Assembly: GCA_002399085.1 (NCBI GenBank)
Contig: DHCY01000003.1
Span: 1-55,814, forward strand
Length of the DNA: 55,814 bases
Origin: Anaerolineaceae bacterium UBA4890
GTDB lineage: Bacteria; Chloroflexota; Anaerolineae; Anaerolineales; Anaerolineaceae
Reading direction: 5' to 3'
The position numbers and the translations under genes are program-made. Positions 7,980-17,108 of this stretch are shown here, one piece after another; within the stretch, counting starts at the first letter, position 1; each line of letters begins with the position of its first letter. The notes beneath the pieces were generated by a model. That model saw only the letters and a program-made list of their open reading frames with translations. It did not search any database and was not told the DNA's origin.

Positions 7980-8984
7980 TTAAAGGTTGAACTCGTTTTG
8001 GTAACCTTCGAGCAGGTGTTCTGCCTGGTCAATAAAATGGTCGAGGTTGGTAAGCAAGTCTTCTTTTTTGTCTTCCTGGAAGCCAAGCGCGGTCAGAAAA
8101 ACTTGCCATTTTTGGTGGTATTGCTGTTCGTCAAGGCAGGTGAGGGCTTGTTGCCAGGTCTCCAGCACAGGCCAGAGCACAGCATGGAGCGATCCGCTCT
8201 CAGCCATGGCATCCACGCTCTGCAAGAAGTAGGCTTTGCGGACTTTTGCGATGTTGGGAGGGCAATCGCTGTGCTTATTGGAGGCTTCGAGGGTTTCTTC
8301 CCAGACCGGACGCCATTGTTGGAATAGTTCTTCGTTCATGTTTTCATTACCAAGCAAGCGGGTTAGTTCACCAATGAGGGGCAGTTGCTCAAGGATTTCA
8401 GCACGGCTGGTGAAATCGAGCATAAAACGGCGGGTGGTCAGAGCTGGTCCATTGAGGCAAGCGATAGCGTTGGCTGCAGTGCCGACAGCTTTGAAATAGA
8501 GCGCGATCCAGGCTTCCCAGGGGACTTCCTGGGGGTCATCGAGGTCAAACCAGCGTGTGCGCGCTTTTTCGGTAAACTGCTGGGCACGACCATAGACATT
8601 TTCGGGGCTGTCGAAGCGGGCACTGACACTTGCCTGGATGAATTCGAGCCAATGATCTTTGTCGTGCAGGATATTTTGGTGATTACAGAAAGCAAAGCCG
8701 ATATAGGGATTCTGGCGCAGGCGGCGGTGGTAGGTATAGAAGGATTGATGATGGTGTTCGATATCCAGGGAGATTTCGTAGGTCACACGCAGCACTTCGC
8801 GTTTGATGGGGGGCTCTTCGTTGTGCACGAAAATCATGTCGATATCGGTGCTGCCGCCCAACAAGGGCTCGCCTTGTGAAACTGAACCAGTCAGATAGAC
8901 TGCCACCAGGTCTTTTTCGCGTCGAATTCGTTTGGCGACATGGTCTTTCGCTATTTTGATCAGCATATCCTGGGTAATTCTCAC
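7980..8984 (-). CDS. Nucleotidyltransferase-domain protein (MNT/aminoglycoside-type)
   Basis: This 334-residue protein carries an N-terminal polymerase-beta-like nucleotidyltransferase core. YLTGSVSQGEPLLGGSTDIDMIFV (about 30-53) contains the GS...DxD motif that binds metal and nucleotide. The rest (about 100-330) is mostly helical with no recognised motif. The start is a GTG at 8984 with AGGAG 5 nt upstream. It begins 8 bp after the deoxynucleoside kinase stop, so the two are likely cotranscribed. Substrate unknown; related folds modify antibiotics, proteins or tRNA. The gene ends at the edge of the putative origin. Confidence 0.7.
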   Translation of the reverse strand: MRITQDMLIKIAKDHVAKRIRREKDLVAVYLTGSVSQGEPLLGGSTDIDMIFVHNEEPPIKREVLRVTYEISLDIEHHHQSFYTYHRRLRQNPYIGFAFCNHQNILHDKDHWLEFIQASVSARFDSPENVYGRAQQFTEKARTRWFDLDDPQEVPWEAWIALYFKAVGTAANAIACLNGPALTTRRFMLDFTSRAEILEQLPLIGELTRLLGNENMNEELFQQWRPVWEETLEASNKHSDCPPNIAKVRKAYFLQSVDAMAESGSLHAVLWPVLETWQQALTCLDEQQYHQKWQVFLTALGFQEDKKEDLLTNLDHFIDQAEHLLEGYQNEFNL

Positions 8985-8992
8985 AGCAACTC

Positions 8993-9628
8993 CTATTCCA
9001 GTGGCAGGCTTTGTTGATAGGGAGCCAGGTGCAACGCTTGTTTGATGCGGTTGGTGATGTTATCGAGGTGGGCAGTCTCGGCAATAAAGTTCAAGTCGTC
9101 GGTTTCGATGCTCAAGACCCGCCCTCGCCATTTATCCTGGCTGAAGAAGTGATCGTAGGCTTCCATCAGTTCGGAAATGTAGGCAGGGTCCATATTCCGC
9201 TCATAAGAGCGATCACGGTGGGCGATACGATTCATCAAGGTTTCGAGGCTGGCTTTGAGGTAGACCACCAGGTCTGGGCTGGGAATTTTATCTGCCAGGG
9301 CGATATGAACCTTGTGATAGATTTCCAGTTCGTCCCCGGTGATGTTAATGCCGGCGAAGAGAGCATCTTTGTCGAAAGTGTAGTCAGAGATGACCGTTTT
9401 ACTGGCTGCCAGAGCCTGTGGAATGACTTTGTTTTGTTGGTGATAGCGGCTCATGAGGAAAAAGATCTGCGTTTGGAAGGCATAACGGCTGCGATCGCTG
9501 TAAAAACTGCTCAGGAAGGGGTTTTCTTCAAAGACTTCCAAGAGGACTTCAGCTTCAAAAGCAGGCTGAAGCATACGCGCCAGGGTGGTTTTACCGACCC
9601 CGATGACACCTTCGATAGCAAGATACAT
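8993..9628 (-). CDS. Deoxynucleoside kinase (dGK/dCK/dAK type)
   Basis: The protein is 211 residues from the ATG at 9628. It begins with a P-loop (EGVIGVGKTT, about residues 6-15) and has EENPFLSSFY, the FQTQIFFLMSRYHQ substrate-site segment, and the HRDRSYERN stretch matching the DRS/ERS motif of the family. Members phosphorylate deoxyguanosine, deoxyadenosine or deoxycytidine for dNTP salvage in the cytoplasm. A TTG two codons upstream (9634) is also possible, but GGAG lies 9 nt from the ATG and only 3 nt from the TTG, so the ATG is preferred. It is the first gene of a two-gene operon with the nucleotidyltransferase downstream. Exact nucleoside preference cannot be read from the sequence. 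Confidence 0.85.
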   Translation of the reverse strand: MYLAIEGVIGVGKTTLARMLQPAFEAEVLLEVFEENPFLSSFYSDRSRYAFQTQIFFLMSRYHQQNKVIPQALAASKTVISDYTFDKDALFAGINITGDELEIYHKVHIALADKIPSPDLVVYLKASLETLMNRIAHRDRSYERNMDPAYISELMEAYDHFFSQDKWRGRVLSIETDDLNFIAETAHLDNITNRIKQALHLAPYQQSLPLE

Positions 9629-9743
9629 AGACAATCACTCCGTGTGCAGATTTGGCGTTAAAACTATACCATAAAGGTTGCCTTGAGAGAGGAACGGAAC
9701 GACTGGTGGACATTCCCTGCGGTATGCCGGCAGAGGCAAGAAA

Positions 9744-10505
9744 TTACAATTTCAAATGCTCATGCAAGGTCGCAGCTGCCTGGGCAAATTGGGGGGTGTA
9801 GCGCAGCTCGTCATCGCGGGGGCGCGGCAGGTCGATCGGCAGGTCTAGCACAATGCCCTGCGGGAAGCCTGCCAGAACCAAAACGCGGTCTGCCAGGAAG
9901 ACGGCTTCCGGGATTGAATGTGTCACCATCAGGATTGTTTTGCGTTTCTCGTTCCAGATTCGCAGCAGTTCTTCGCTCATGCGCTCACGGGTGAGCTCAT
10001 CCAGCGAGCCAAAAGGTTCATCCAGAAACAAGATGTCGGGGTCCTGCACCAGGGAGCGGGCAATTGCCACGCGCTGAGCCATTCCGCCGGAAAGCTCGTG
10101 GGGCCAGGACTTTTCAAAACCTTGCAGTCCGGTCAATTCGACCATTTCTTTGACTTTTTTATTGATTTCAGCTTGCGGTGTGTGGGCGAGTTGCAGGGGC
10201 AGGGCAATGTTTTCTTCCAGCGTGCGCCAGGGCATCAGGTTGGCTTTCTGGAAGACCAAACCGGTGCGGGGTTTGCGACCGTGAACTTCAGGAAATTCGA
10301 TAGAGCCCGATTCATAGGGAATGAGACCTGCCAATGCGCGCAAAAGGGTACTCTTGCCGCTGCCGGAGGGTCCGATGAGGCAGGCAAACTCATTTTTTTG
10401 CAGGCTGAAGCAGACGTTGTCCAGCACCTGCAGAAGCCCATCTGTTTCCTGGAAGCTGACTTTGAGGTCCTGAACTACCAGGGAATTTTCAGGGTAGGAA
10501 TTCAT
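9744..10505 (-). CDS. ABC importer ATPase (SsuB/TauB/ThiZ-like)
   Basis: The 253-residue ATPase has all standard motifs: Walker A GPSGSGKST (about 43-51), Q-loop VFQKANLMPW, signature LSGGMAQR (about 139-146), Walker B ILFLDEPFGSLDE, and the switch histidine in TILMVTHSIPEA. The DEPFGSLD form and the VLDLPIDLPRPRDDEL tail place it with nitrate/sulfonate/taurine/pyrimidine-type importers. It would power uptake by the neighbouring permease and lipoprotein. The ATG start overlaps the binding-protein gene by 17 bp, so it is the third gene of the operon. The substrate is unresolved. Confidence 0.88.
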   Translation of the reverse strand: MNSYPENSLVVQDLKVSFQETDGLLQVLDNVCFSLQKNEFACLIGPSGSGKSTLLRALAGLIPYESGSIEFPEVHGRKPRTGLVFQKANLMPWRTLEENIALPLQLAHTPQAEINKKVKEMVELTGLQGFEKSWPHELSGGMAQRVAIARSLVQDPDILFLDEPFGSLDELTRERMSEELLRIWNEKRKTILMVTHSIPEAVFLADRVLVLAGFPQGIVLDLPIDLPRPRDDELRYTPQFAQAAATLHEHLKL

Positions 10506-11463
10506 TGGTGTAGATCTCCTGGATATCCAGTTGGTTTTGCATCAGACCAATTTTGATCAACAAATTCATCATATTGGTCCAGCGTAAGTCTTGTTCTGCT
10601 TTGGTTTCGGGGGTCAACTGCCAGTGGTTGATCGATTCCCGCAATACTTCCTTCTGAATGGGGGCGACCTCATCGGTGAGGTTATCGACATACTTCTGGC
10701 TGATCGTCCAGGCTTCTTCAGGGTTGGCAGCGGTGTATTCAACGGCTTTCCTGAACGCCCGCACCATTTTCCGGACCAGTTCAGGGTTGTTTTCGATCGT
10801 GATTTCGTTGCTGACGATGCAATTGCCGACCAAATCGATGTAATCCTGGACGGCGATCACATTAATTTCATAGCCACGTGCCCTCAGTTGCACGGGTTCG
10901 TTTGCCAGGTAGACCACTACGGCATCTACCGTGCCGCTGACCAGGCTTTCAACCTGGGTGAAACCAATGGAGACCAGTTTGTAATCATCATCACCCAAAC
11001 CTGTCTCGGCAGCCAGTGCTTCCATTCCAATGTAATTGGCACCATACAATCCAGGCAGCCCGATCTCTTTACCAACCAGGTCGGAGGGTGTGCTGATTTC
11101 TGACTCTTTGAGGGCAGCCACACCAACCGGATAGTCCTTGTACCAGGCAGCAACGGAGACCACAGGCAGTCCCTGTTCGCGGCTGAGCAACACCTGTTCT
11201 CCGGAAGCGACCATAAACTGCTGGTGATTGGAGCCAACCAGGGCGACCATGTCGGCTTCGTTTCCATAGGCGAGGTCAACTTGCAGCCCTTCTTCAGCAA
11301 AGAAACCTTTTTCGAGAGCCACATAGACGGGGGCGAACTGGATATTGGGGATATAGGTCAGGTTAAAAGTGATCTTCTCAAGCCCATCGCCATTGGTGGG
11401 CTGACAGGCTGAAAGTGCCAGTAATGGTACGATGATGATCAAAATAATTACGGAATTCTTCAA
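10489..11463 (-). CDS. ABC importer substrate-binding lipoprotein (NMT1/THI5-like)
   Basis: The mature domain is a periplasmic-binding fold of the NMT1/THI5 type: ITFNLTYIPNIQFAPVYVALEKGFFAEEGLQVDL near the N-terminus, then GKEIGLPGLYGAN and VVVYLANEPVQL. The start is best placed at a TTG (11463) preceded by GGAGG. This gives MKNSVIILIIIVPLLALSAC, a clean lipoprotein signal with the lipobox LSAC. An in-frame ATG 36 nt further up would add 12 residues, inside the end of the permease gene. From the TTG the protein is 324 residues and starts 11 nt after the permease stop. THI5-like proteins bind hydroxymethylpyrimidine, riboflavin or other heterocycles. I see no thiamine or flavin riboswitch upstream, so the ligand is open. 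Confidence 0.85.
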   Translation of the reverse strand: MKNSVIILIIIVPLLALSACQPTNGDGLEKITFNLTYIPNIQFAPVYVALEKGFFAEEGLQVDLAYGNEADMVALVGSNHQQFMVASGEQVLLSREQGLPVVSVAAWYKDYPVGVAALKESEISTPSDLVGKEIGLPGLYGANYIGMEALAAETGLGDDDYKLVSIGFTQVESLVSGTVDAVVVYLANEPVQLRARGYEINVIAVQDYIDLVGNCIVSNEITIENNPELVRKMVRAFRKAVEYTAANPEEAWTISQKYVDNLTDEVAPIQKEVLRESINHWQLTPETKAEQDLRWTNMMNLLIKIGLMQNQLDIQEIYTNEFLP

Positions 11464-11474
11464 CTTTCCTCCGG

Positions 11475-12284
11475 TTAAATCTCTTGCCAGGTCTGCCACT
11501 TCAGTGCGCGCCGCTCGAGGAATAAAACAATACTGTACAGGCTGGCAGCCAGGAAAATCAGGCTGAACACAGCCACAAAAACCAGCGCGGTATCATATTG
11601 ACCGCGCCCAAGGTTGATCAGGTAACCTAAACCGCGGTCAGAACCAACCAGCTCTCCTACGATAGCGCCAATTATAGAAAGGGTAGCACCCACGCGCAGC
11701 CCGCCTAAAAGCACTGGCAGCGACGCGGGGATCTCAAGGTGACGCAAAATCTGCCATTTGCTGGCTTTGAATGAATCCATCAGTTCACGCAAATCCTGGG
11801 AGACCTGGCGCATTCCCACCAGGACGTTGACCAGGACCGGAAAGAATACGGTTAAGGCGCAGATGAGCACTTTTGAAAACAGACCTGGTCCGAACCAGAT
11901 GATAATCAGGGGCGCGATTGCCACCACGGGGACTGACTGGCTGCCGACCAGAAAAGGCGACAATAGTTTTTCAAGGGTTGGCGTTTTTGAGAGAATGTAG
12001 CCCAGGATAGAGGCAGTGACAGCCCCGAAAAACAGCCCCAAACTGAGTTCGAGCAGGGTGTAGGAGGTGTTGTGCCACCAGATACCATTCGTTAAAACCT
12101 GGAGAAACTTAGCCCAAACGATTGCCGGGCTAGGCAGGATGAAGGTTGGCAGGTGAAGCAGCAGGTAGAGCGCTTGCCAAATTCCGAGGAACAGGACCAA
12201 AGATATCAGCGGCAAAATCCAGCGCTGCCGGGTGACCCTTTGCCAGATTGGGCTTTCTTGTTGAGTGCTTGTTCGAATCGCCAT
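11475..12284 (-). CDS. ABC importer permease (SsuC/ThiX-like)
   Basis: This 269-residue membrane protein has about six hydrophobic segments. The cytoplasmic EAA loop is visible as MDSFKASKWQILRHLEIPASLPVLLGGLRVGAT, the usual coupling site for the ATPase. The segment GELVGSDRGLGYLI near the C-terminus is typical of the nitrate/sulfonate/taurine permease family. It is the first gene of the permease - binding protein - ATPase operon on the minus strand. A TACAAT box about 20 nt upstream of the ATG is a weak promoter candidate. Confidence 0.88.
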   Translation of the reverse strand: MAIRTSTQQESPIWQRVTRQRWILPLISLVLFLGIWQALYLLLHLPTFILPSPAIVWAKFLQVLTNGIWWHNTSYTLLELSLGLFFGAVTASILGYILSKTPTLEKLLSPFLVGSQSVPVVAIAPLIIIWFGPGLFSKVLICALTVFFPVLVNVLVGMRQVSQDLRELMDSFKASKWQILRHLEIPASLPVLLGGLRVGATLSIIGAIVGELVGSDRGLGYLINLGRGQYDTALVFVAVFSLIFLAASLYSIVLFLERRALKWQTWQEI

Positions 12285-12400
12285 GGTTTGTTATGGCTAA
12301 TTGTACAGGCTTTTGGTGGGGTGGGGGTAGATGGTCTCGAGTTTTCTGGGTGGAAGAAACCCTAGATAATTGGATTAATACTGAACTAACTGGATTTTAG

Positions 12401-12423
12401 CGGTGGGAGACGAGCCCCCACCG
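12401..12423. repeat. Palindromic repeat related to the nadE insert
   Basis: The arms CGGTGGG (12401-12407) and CCCACCG (12417-12423) form a perfect 7-bp stem with a 9-nt loop. The element differs from the one at 5233-5255 by A to T in the left arm and the matching T to A in the right arm, so pairing is preserved. Degraded ACCGTACAGA copies follow to about 12450. It lies upstream of the nadK promoter. Confidence 0.7.
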
Positions 12424-12488
12424 TACAGAGACAAGCCATCACCGTACAGAAAGAAGCCCTTAATCGCGATGGTTTGTTTACCCTCACG

Positions 12489-12519
12489 TTGGTATTCTAA
12501 GGATAATTCCGGCTATAAT
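12489..12519 (+). promoter_or_regulatory. Candidate sigma-70 promoter of nadK
   Basis: TTGGTA (12489-12494) and a perfect TATAAT (12514-12519) are separated by 19 bp. Initiation about 7 nt after the -10 box would fall at or just before the ATG at 12529, giving an almost leaderless mRNA. No SD precedes that ATG. Confidence 0.5.
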
Positions 12520-12528
12520 AATTCCAAG

Positions 12529-13407
12529 ATGTCTTTATCACCGTTTAAACCCGAAAACATCATGCTGATGCCGAACCTTGCTGACCCAAGGACGAACGCC
12601 TTGGCAGACCAGGTTTGCACTTATTTAACCAAGACCGGCGTCGCAGTGAAGACTTTTCATTACGATTTCGAGAATCCTGGTATTGTTCCAGACCTTAATG
12701 GTATCGACTTGCTGATTGTTATTGGTGGTGATGGCAGCCTGCTACGAGCCGGGCTTTTTTGTGCACCCCTGGGCATTCCTTTACTCGGAATTAGATCGGG
12801 ACGTCTCGGATTTTTGGTGGAATTGAATGATTCGGAACTGGAACAAAAGCTGGAAAAATTGCTCAAAGCTGACTATCGGCTTGAAACCCGAATGATGCTG
12901 AAGGCAGATTTGTTTTCTGATGACAGCCTCAAACATTCCTGGGACGTGATCAACGAGGCAGTTATTTGCCGGGGCAATGATGTGCACCCGATTGAGGTTC
13001 GTGTTGATCTGAACGAAGGATATCTGAACTCATACATCGCCGACGGCGTCATTGTTTCTACCGCGACCGGTTCAACCGGCTATGCTTTGGCTGCCGGTGG
13101 ACCGATTTTGCCACCCGAATTGCGGAACATGCTCATTCTGCCAATTGCCCCTCATCTCAGCCTGGACCGGGCGGTGGTTTTGGCAGAAGGCGCGCAGGTT
13201 AATCTTCACCCGACCATCAAACACGACGTCGTCATCAGTATTGACGGCATGGACCCGGTTTTGCTGGCACAAGGTGACCGCGTGCACATCCAGGCGAACC
13301 GGCATTCCCTGCATATGGTGCGCTTCGGTGAACCAAACTACTTCTATCGCAACCTGGCAGCAGTGATGCAGCGCAACCCGATCCTGGAAACGGAAAAACA
13401 TGACTGA
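12529..13407 (+). CDS. nadK: NAD kinase
   Basis: It phosphorylates NAD to NADP in the cytoplasm. The conserved GGDGS motif lies at about 66-70 (LLIVIGGDGSLLR), followed by GxRSGRLGFL (GIRSGRLGFLVEL), the INEAVICRG segment and the TATGSTGYALAAGGPI motif. The open frame reaches up to 12403, but the first 42 codons are low-quality sequence containing a palindromic repeat and the TATAAT box. The ATG at 12529 (MSLSPFKPENIMLMPNL) places the first beta-strand correctly and gives 292 residues, the normal length. The gene overlaps the next one by 8 bp and heads the nadK - membrane protein - recN operon. Confidence 0.92.
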   Translation: MSLSPFKPENIMLMPNLADPRTNALADQVCTYLTKTGVAVKTFHYDFENPGIVPDLNGIDLLIVIGGDGSLLRAGLFCAPLGIPLLGIRSGRLGFLVELNDSELEQKLEKLLKADYRLETRMMLKADLFSDDSLKHSWDVINEAVICRGNDVHPIEVRVDLNEGYLNSYIADGVIVSTATGSTGYALAAGGPILPPELRNMLILPIAPHLSLDRAVVLAEGAQVNLHPTIKHDVVISIDGMDPVLLAQGDRVHIQANRHSLHMVRFGEPNYFYRNLAAVMQRNPILETEKHD

Positions 13408-13936
13408 ACCACACGAACACGAACCCGAGACCGTGGGAGAGAATGCCGACGGCACGCCTGTTTTACGCTGTAATCGTTGTGGCAAACCGATAACCCCCGA
13501 AACCGCAGTATTGACACCAACCGGTTACCGCTGTAAGGATTGCATCCGCCAACAGCAAAAAACGTTTGACACCACCAAAGGGCTCGACCTGCTGATCGGG
13601 TTCCTGATTTCCGGATTAATATCTTTCGCAGGAAGCTGGTTTGTTCCCAGGTTGGGTTTCTTCACCATCCTGATAGCCCCCGGGCTGGGAACGCTGATCT
13701 ACCGTGCGGTGCGGGTAGCGGTGAAACAACGCCGCAGCAAAGCCCTGAACAGTGCCATTTTAGCCGGCGCATTGATTGGCAGCCTGCCCCTGCTTGTGCC
13801 CCAACTGATCAACATTATCAGTATGCCCTCTGGCGCTCTTGCTCTGGGCAACCTGACCCCGTTCATTTGGCGTGTTGTCTACACTGTGTTGGTGGCAACC
13901 ACTGCTTATGCTCAGACGAAAGGAATCCGCCTTTGA
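13400..13936 (+). CDS. Zinc-ribbon membrane protein of unknown function
   Basis: The 178-residue protein starts with an acidic region, then a zinc ribbon (CNRCGKPI at about 24-31 and CKDC at about 47-50). Four hydrophobic segments follow between about 65 and 172 (LIGFLISGLISFAG, FFTILIAPGLGTLIY, AILAGALIGSLPLLV, VVYTVLVATTAYA). It overlaps nadK by 8 bp and ends 7 bp before the recN start codon, so the three are likely expressed together. I do not recognise a defined family. The operon position alone does not assign a function. Confidence 0.7.
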   Translation: MTEPHEHEPETVGENADGTPVLRCNRCGKPITPETAVLTPTGYRCKDCIRQQQKTFDTTKGLDLLIGFLISGLISFAGSWFVPRLGFFTILIAPGLGTLIYRAVRVAVKQRRSKALNSAILAGALIGSLPLLVPQLINIISMPSGALALGNLTPFIWRVVYTVLVATTAYAQTKGIRL

Positions 13937-13943
13937 GGGTAAC

Positions 13944-15674
13944 ATGCTGCGCGAACTGCATATCCAGAATTTTGCGATCATCACCGACCTGACCCTGAAA
14001 TTCGAGCCTGGTTTGGTGGTTTTGACCGGTGAGACTGGCGCTGGTAAATCCATCATCCTGGATGCGCTCAGTGCCGTATTGGGCATGCGCGTGGATAGTG
14101 GGGTGGTCAGGGCTGGCAGTAACCAGGCGTTTATTGAAGCCTTGTTTGAACTGGATGATGTGACCCTGGATGGTCTGCGACCGATGTTGGAACAGGAAGG
14201 TCTGCTTGATGATGAACGCTTTCTAACCCTCTCGCGCGAGATCCGTGCTGAGGGGCGTTCGATCGCTCGGGTGAATGGACGCAGCGTTAACCTGGGCATC
14301 CAGTCTGAGATTGGTGCTTCCCTGGTGGACGTGCATGGACAATCGGAACACCTTTCATTACTTAAAGTCAAAAGTCACCGTGAATTGCTGGATCGCTTTG
14401 CTGGCAACACTGAGCTGCTGCAGGAATACCAGAAAAACTACCATGCCTGGTCTGAGCTTGAAGCAGAACTTTCGGAACTAAAACGCATCCAGACCAACGC
14501 TGATGAACGCGCAGATATCTTGCGCTACCAGATCGGGCAGATTGAGGCGGCAAAGCTCAAGCCAGGTGAGGAAGAAAGCCTGCTGCAAGAACGAATGCGC
14601 TTGGCGAATGCTGAGACGTTGAGCCGATATGCCCAGGCAGCCCTGCAGACCCTGGACGAAAGCTCGCCAGATACCAACACGGTCACAGATTTGCTGGGCA
14701 CGGTCTCGCATGACCTGGACGCTCTGGCAAAGATAGACGCACAGATGCAAACACTGGCAGACCAGGCAGAAGCAGCGCTGAGCAGCCTGACCGATATTGC
14801 CTACGAACTGCGCAGCTATACCGAGCAGATCGAATTCAACCCGGCAAGGCTTGACCAGATTGAAGTGCGCATTGACCTGCTCAACTCACTCAAAAAGAAA
14901 CACGGCGGAAGCATTGATTCTGTGTTGAATTATTTCGCTGCCGCTCAGGAGGAGTTGGATAAAATAGAAGGTGTAGAGGCTGAGATAGCGGAAGTCAATG
15001 AAAAAATCAAACGGGTTAAAGAAAATCTCGCTAGCAACGCCCTACAATTGAGCGTGAGCCGCCAGCAGGCAGCCAGCAAGATGTCTGCCCAGATGGAAGA
15101 ACAACTGACCCTCCTGGAGATGCGCAAAGCCCGGCTGAAGGTGCAAATCACCCAGCAGGAGGTGAAGGATGGTTTACCAATTGGGGATGGAATCGCGTTT
15201 GATGCCCACGGGATTGACAGGGTTGAACTCCTGATCGAGACGAATCCCGGCGAAGGGTTTAAACCCCTGGTAAAAATTGCCTCGGGCGGAGAGACCTCAC
15301 GCCTGATGCTGGCATTGAAAAAAGTTTTAGCGGAAGCCGACCAAATTCCGACGCTGGTCTTTGACGAGATTGACAGCGGGATAGGCGGACGGGTGGGAAT
15401 GACGGTGGGGTCGATGCTCTGGCAATTGGGAAGGCATCACCAGGTGATGTGCGTGACCCATCTGCCGCAACTGGCTGCCTTTGGTGACCAGCATTTCAAG
15501 GTAAACAAGCAAGCCTTGGATGAGAGAACAATCACCCAGGTTTGCGAAGTCAGCGGTGATTCGCGTGTAGCCGAACTGGCTGAGATGCTTGGTTCTCCAG
15601 GACAGCAAAGCATGCAAACTGCCAAAGAATTACTTGCCTCGGTGGGCAAGATTACGGGTACAATTCATTGGTAA
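13944..15674 (+). CDS. recN: DNA repair protein RecN
   Basis: RecN is an SMC-like ATPase acting in double-strand break repair. The protein is 576 residues. It begins MLRELHIQNFAII, has Walker A GETGAGKS (29-36), long coiled-coil arms (about 150-345), and ends with the ABC signature ASGGETSRL and Walker B PTLVFDEIDSGIGG, followed by a D-loop/H-loop region (MCVTHLPQLAAFGD). The frame is open 24 codons upstream, but that part overlaps the preceding gene. The ATG at 13944 has GAGGGT just upstream and matches the family N-terminus. Third gene of the nadK operon, a neighbourhood shared with other bacterial phyla. Confidence 0.95.
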   Translation: MLRELHIQNFAIITDLTLKFEPGLVVLTGETGAGKSIILDALSAVLGMRVDSGVVRAGSNQAFIEALFELDDVTLDGLRPMLEQEGLLDDERFLTLSREIRAEGRSIARVNGRSVNLGIQSEIGASLVDVHGQSEHLSLLKVKSHRELLDRFAGNTELLQEYQKNYHAWSELEAELSELKRIQTNADERADILRYQIGQIEAAKLKPGEEESLLQERMRLANAETLSRYAQAALQTLDESSPDTNTVTDLLGTVSHDLDALAKIDAQMQTLADQAEAALSSLTDIAYELRSYTEQIEFNPARLDQIEVRIDLLNSLKKKHGGSIDSVLNYFAAAQEELDKIEGVEAEIAEVNEKIKRVKENLASNALQLSVSRQQAASKMSAQMEEQLTLLEMRKARLKVQITQQEVKDGLPIGDGIAFDAHGIDRVELLIETNPGEGFKPLVKIASGGETSRLMLALKKVLAEADQIPTLVFDEIDSGIGGRVGMTVGSMLWQLGRHHQVMCVTHLPQLAAFGDQHFKVNKQALDERTITQVCEVSGDSRVAELAEMLGSPGQQSMQTAKELLASVGKITGTIHW

Positions 15675-15753
15675 TATCACCCGCTTACCAACCGTGGATC
15701 GACTCTTTTAAAAAAATAAACTATATACAGGTTTTTTGCAAAAAAGGAGAAGC

Positions 15754-17013
15754 ATGCCAATTTCAGATGACATTCTTGCAGTGATTTTGGGTGGGGGTCA
15801 GGGCAAACGTTTGTACCCGCTAACCGCCGAACGAGCAAAACCAGCGGTGCCAATTGCTGGAAAGTACCGCCTGATCGATATTCCGATCAGCAATTGTATT
15901 AATTCAGGCATTTTTAAAATCTCAGTTCTCACCCAATTTCTTTCAGTATCTTTGCATCGTCATATCAGCCGTACCTATGTGTTTGATAATTTTCACCCAG
16001 GTGGGGTGCAGATCTGGGCAGCTGAGCAAACCATGAACAACACCGACTGGTACCAGGGCACTGCTGACGCGGTTCGGAAGCAGTTACAAGAAATTCGCAG
16101 TTCAAATGCCAAACATGTGCTAATTTTGGCTGGCGATCACCTTTACCGCATGGATTACGCCAAGATGGCGGAGTTTCATATCGAAAACAACGCCGATATC
16201 ACTGTGGCTGTGCAACCCGTCCCCAAGGATGAAGCCTTCCGTTTTGGCATTTTGAAGCGCGCAGAAGACGGTCGGATCACCCGGTTTGCCGAAAAACCCA
16301 AAGATCCTGCCTTGTTGGAAGACCTGGTGAGCCGGGATGACCCTGAAAACCCTTATTTAGGATCGATGGGTATCTACATGTTCCGGATGGACACGTTGTT
16401 GGACGTTTTGCGACCTGATTACGCCGACCACAAACTGGACGACTTCGGGGGTGACATCATCCCGTCAATGATCAATAAAGGCAAACCAGTTTACGGTTTC
16501 AACTTTGAGGGCTATTGGAGAGATATCGGGACCATTCGCACCTTCTATGAGACCAACCTTGAGTTGGCTGAATCTTACCCGGAGTTCGATTTTTATGATT
16601 CGGAAAACCCGATCTTCACCCATCCCCGGTTTTTGCCGGGAAGCCGCGTGTATGGCTGCGCCCTACGACAGGTTTTATTGGCAGAGGGCTCGGAGATCTA
16701 CGCGGATTGTATCGAACACTCTGTGATCGGTCTGCGATCGATTATTGATGAGGGCACCAATATCAAAGACACGATCATTATGGGTGGCGATTACTACGGA
16801 ACGCTCATCAATGGTGCTCCCCTGGGAATTGGAAAGAACTGCAATATCCAGGGCGCGATCATCGATAAGAATGCGAGCATCGGCGATAACGTGGTGATCA
16901 AACCCTTCCCGAAAGATTATGAGAGCGATCATCCTCTCTACAAAGTTCGCGAAGGAATCGTGATCATCCCGAAAAACACGACTATCCCGGCTGGTACAGT
17001 GATTCAGCCATAG
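15754..17013 (+). CDS. glgC: Glucose-1-phosphate adenylyltransferase
   Basis: GlgC makes ADP-glucose from glucose-1-phosphate and ATP, the committed step of glycogen synthesis. From the ATG at 15754 (AAGGAGA 4 nt upstream) the protein is 419 residues. It has the nucleotidyltransferase loop GGGQGKRLYPLT (about 13-24), PAVPIAGKYRLIDIPISNC, the catalytic AGDHLYRMDY (substrate-site aspartate), and FAEKPKDP. The C-terminal left-handed beta-helix carries the repeated isoleucine patches. An in-frame TTG at 15736 is less likely. A hairpin terminator follows. No other glycogen genes are in the window. Confidence 0.94.
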   Translation: MPISDDILAVILGGGQGKRLYPLTAERAKPAVPIAGKYRLIDIPISNCINSGIFKISVLTQFLSVSLHRHISRTYVFDNFHPGGVQIWAAEQTMNNTDWYQGTADAVRKQLQEIRSSNAKHVLILAGDHLYRMDYAKMAEFHIENNADITVAVQPVPKDEAFRFGILKRAEDGRITRFAEKPKDPALLEDLVSRDDPENPYLGSMGIYMFRMDTLLDVLRPDYADHKLDDFGGDIIPSMINKGKPVYGFNFEGYWRDIGTIRTFYETNLELAESYPEFDFYDSENPIFTHPRFLPGSRVYGCALRQVLLAEGSEIYADCIEHSVIGLRSIIDEGTNIKDTIIMGGDYYGTLINGAPLGIGKNCNIQGAIIDKNASIGDNVVIKPFPKDYESDHPLYKVREGIVIIPKNTTIPAGTVIQP

Positions 17014-17034
17014 AAGAAAAATGAATTGGTTTCG

Positions 17035-17069
17035 AATCGGCTTGCGAGTCTTCCTTGCGAGCCGATTTT
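17035..17069 (+). terminator. Rho-independent terminator after glgC
   Basis: AATCGGCT (17035-17042) pairs perfectly with AGCCGATT (17060-17067), followed directly by a short T run ending at 17069. It lies 21 bp after the glgC stop, between converging genes. The T run is short, so strength is uncertain. Confidence 0.6.
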
Positions 17070-17108
17070 ATACCTCTTTCCAAGGTGTTATTGGTATCCA
17101 AAAGCTGA

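Noticed and set aside
12285..12400. Thiamine or FMN riboswitch before the NMT1/THI5-type importer
   Set aside because: No conserved core of either riboswitch is visible in this short region, so the transporter substrate was left open.
12403..12528. Longer N-terminus for NAD kinase
   Set aside because: The extra 42 codons contain a palindromic repeat and the TATAAT box, and do not resemble the family.
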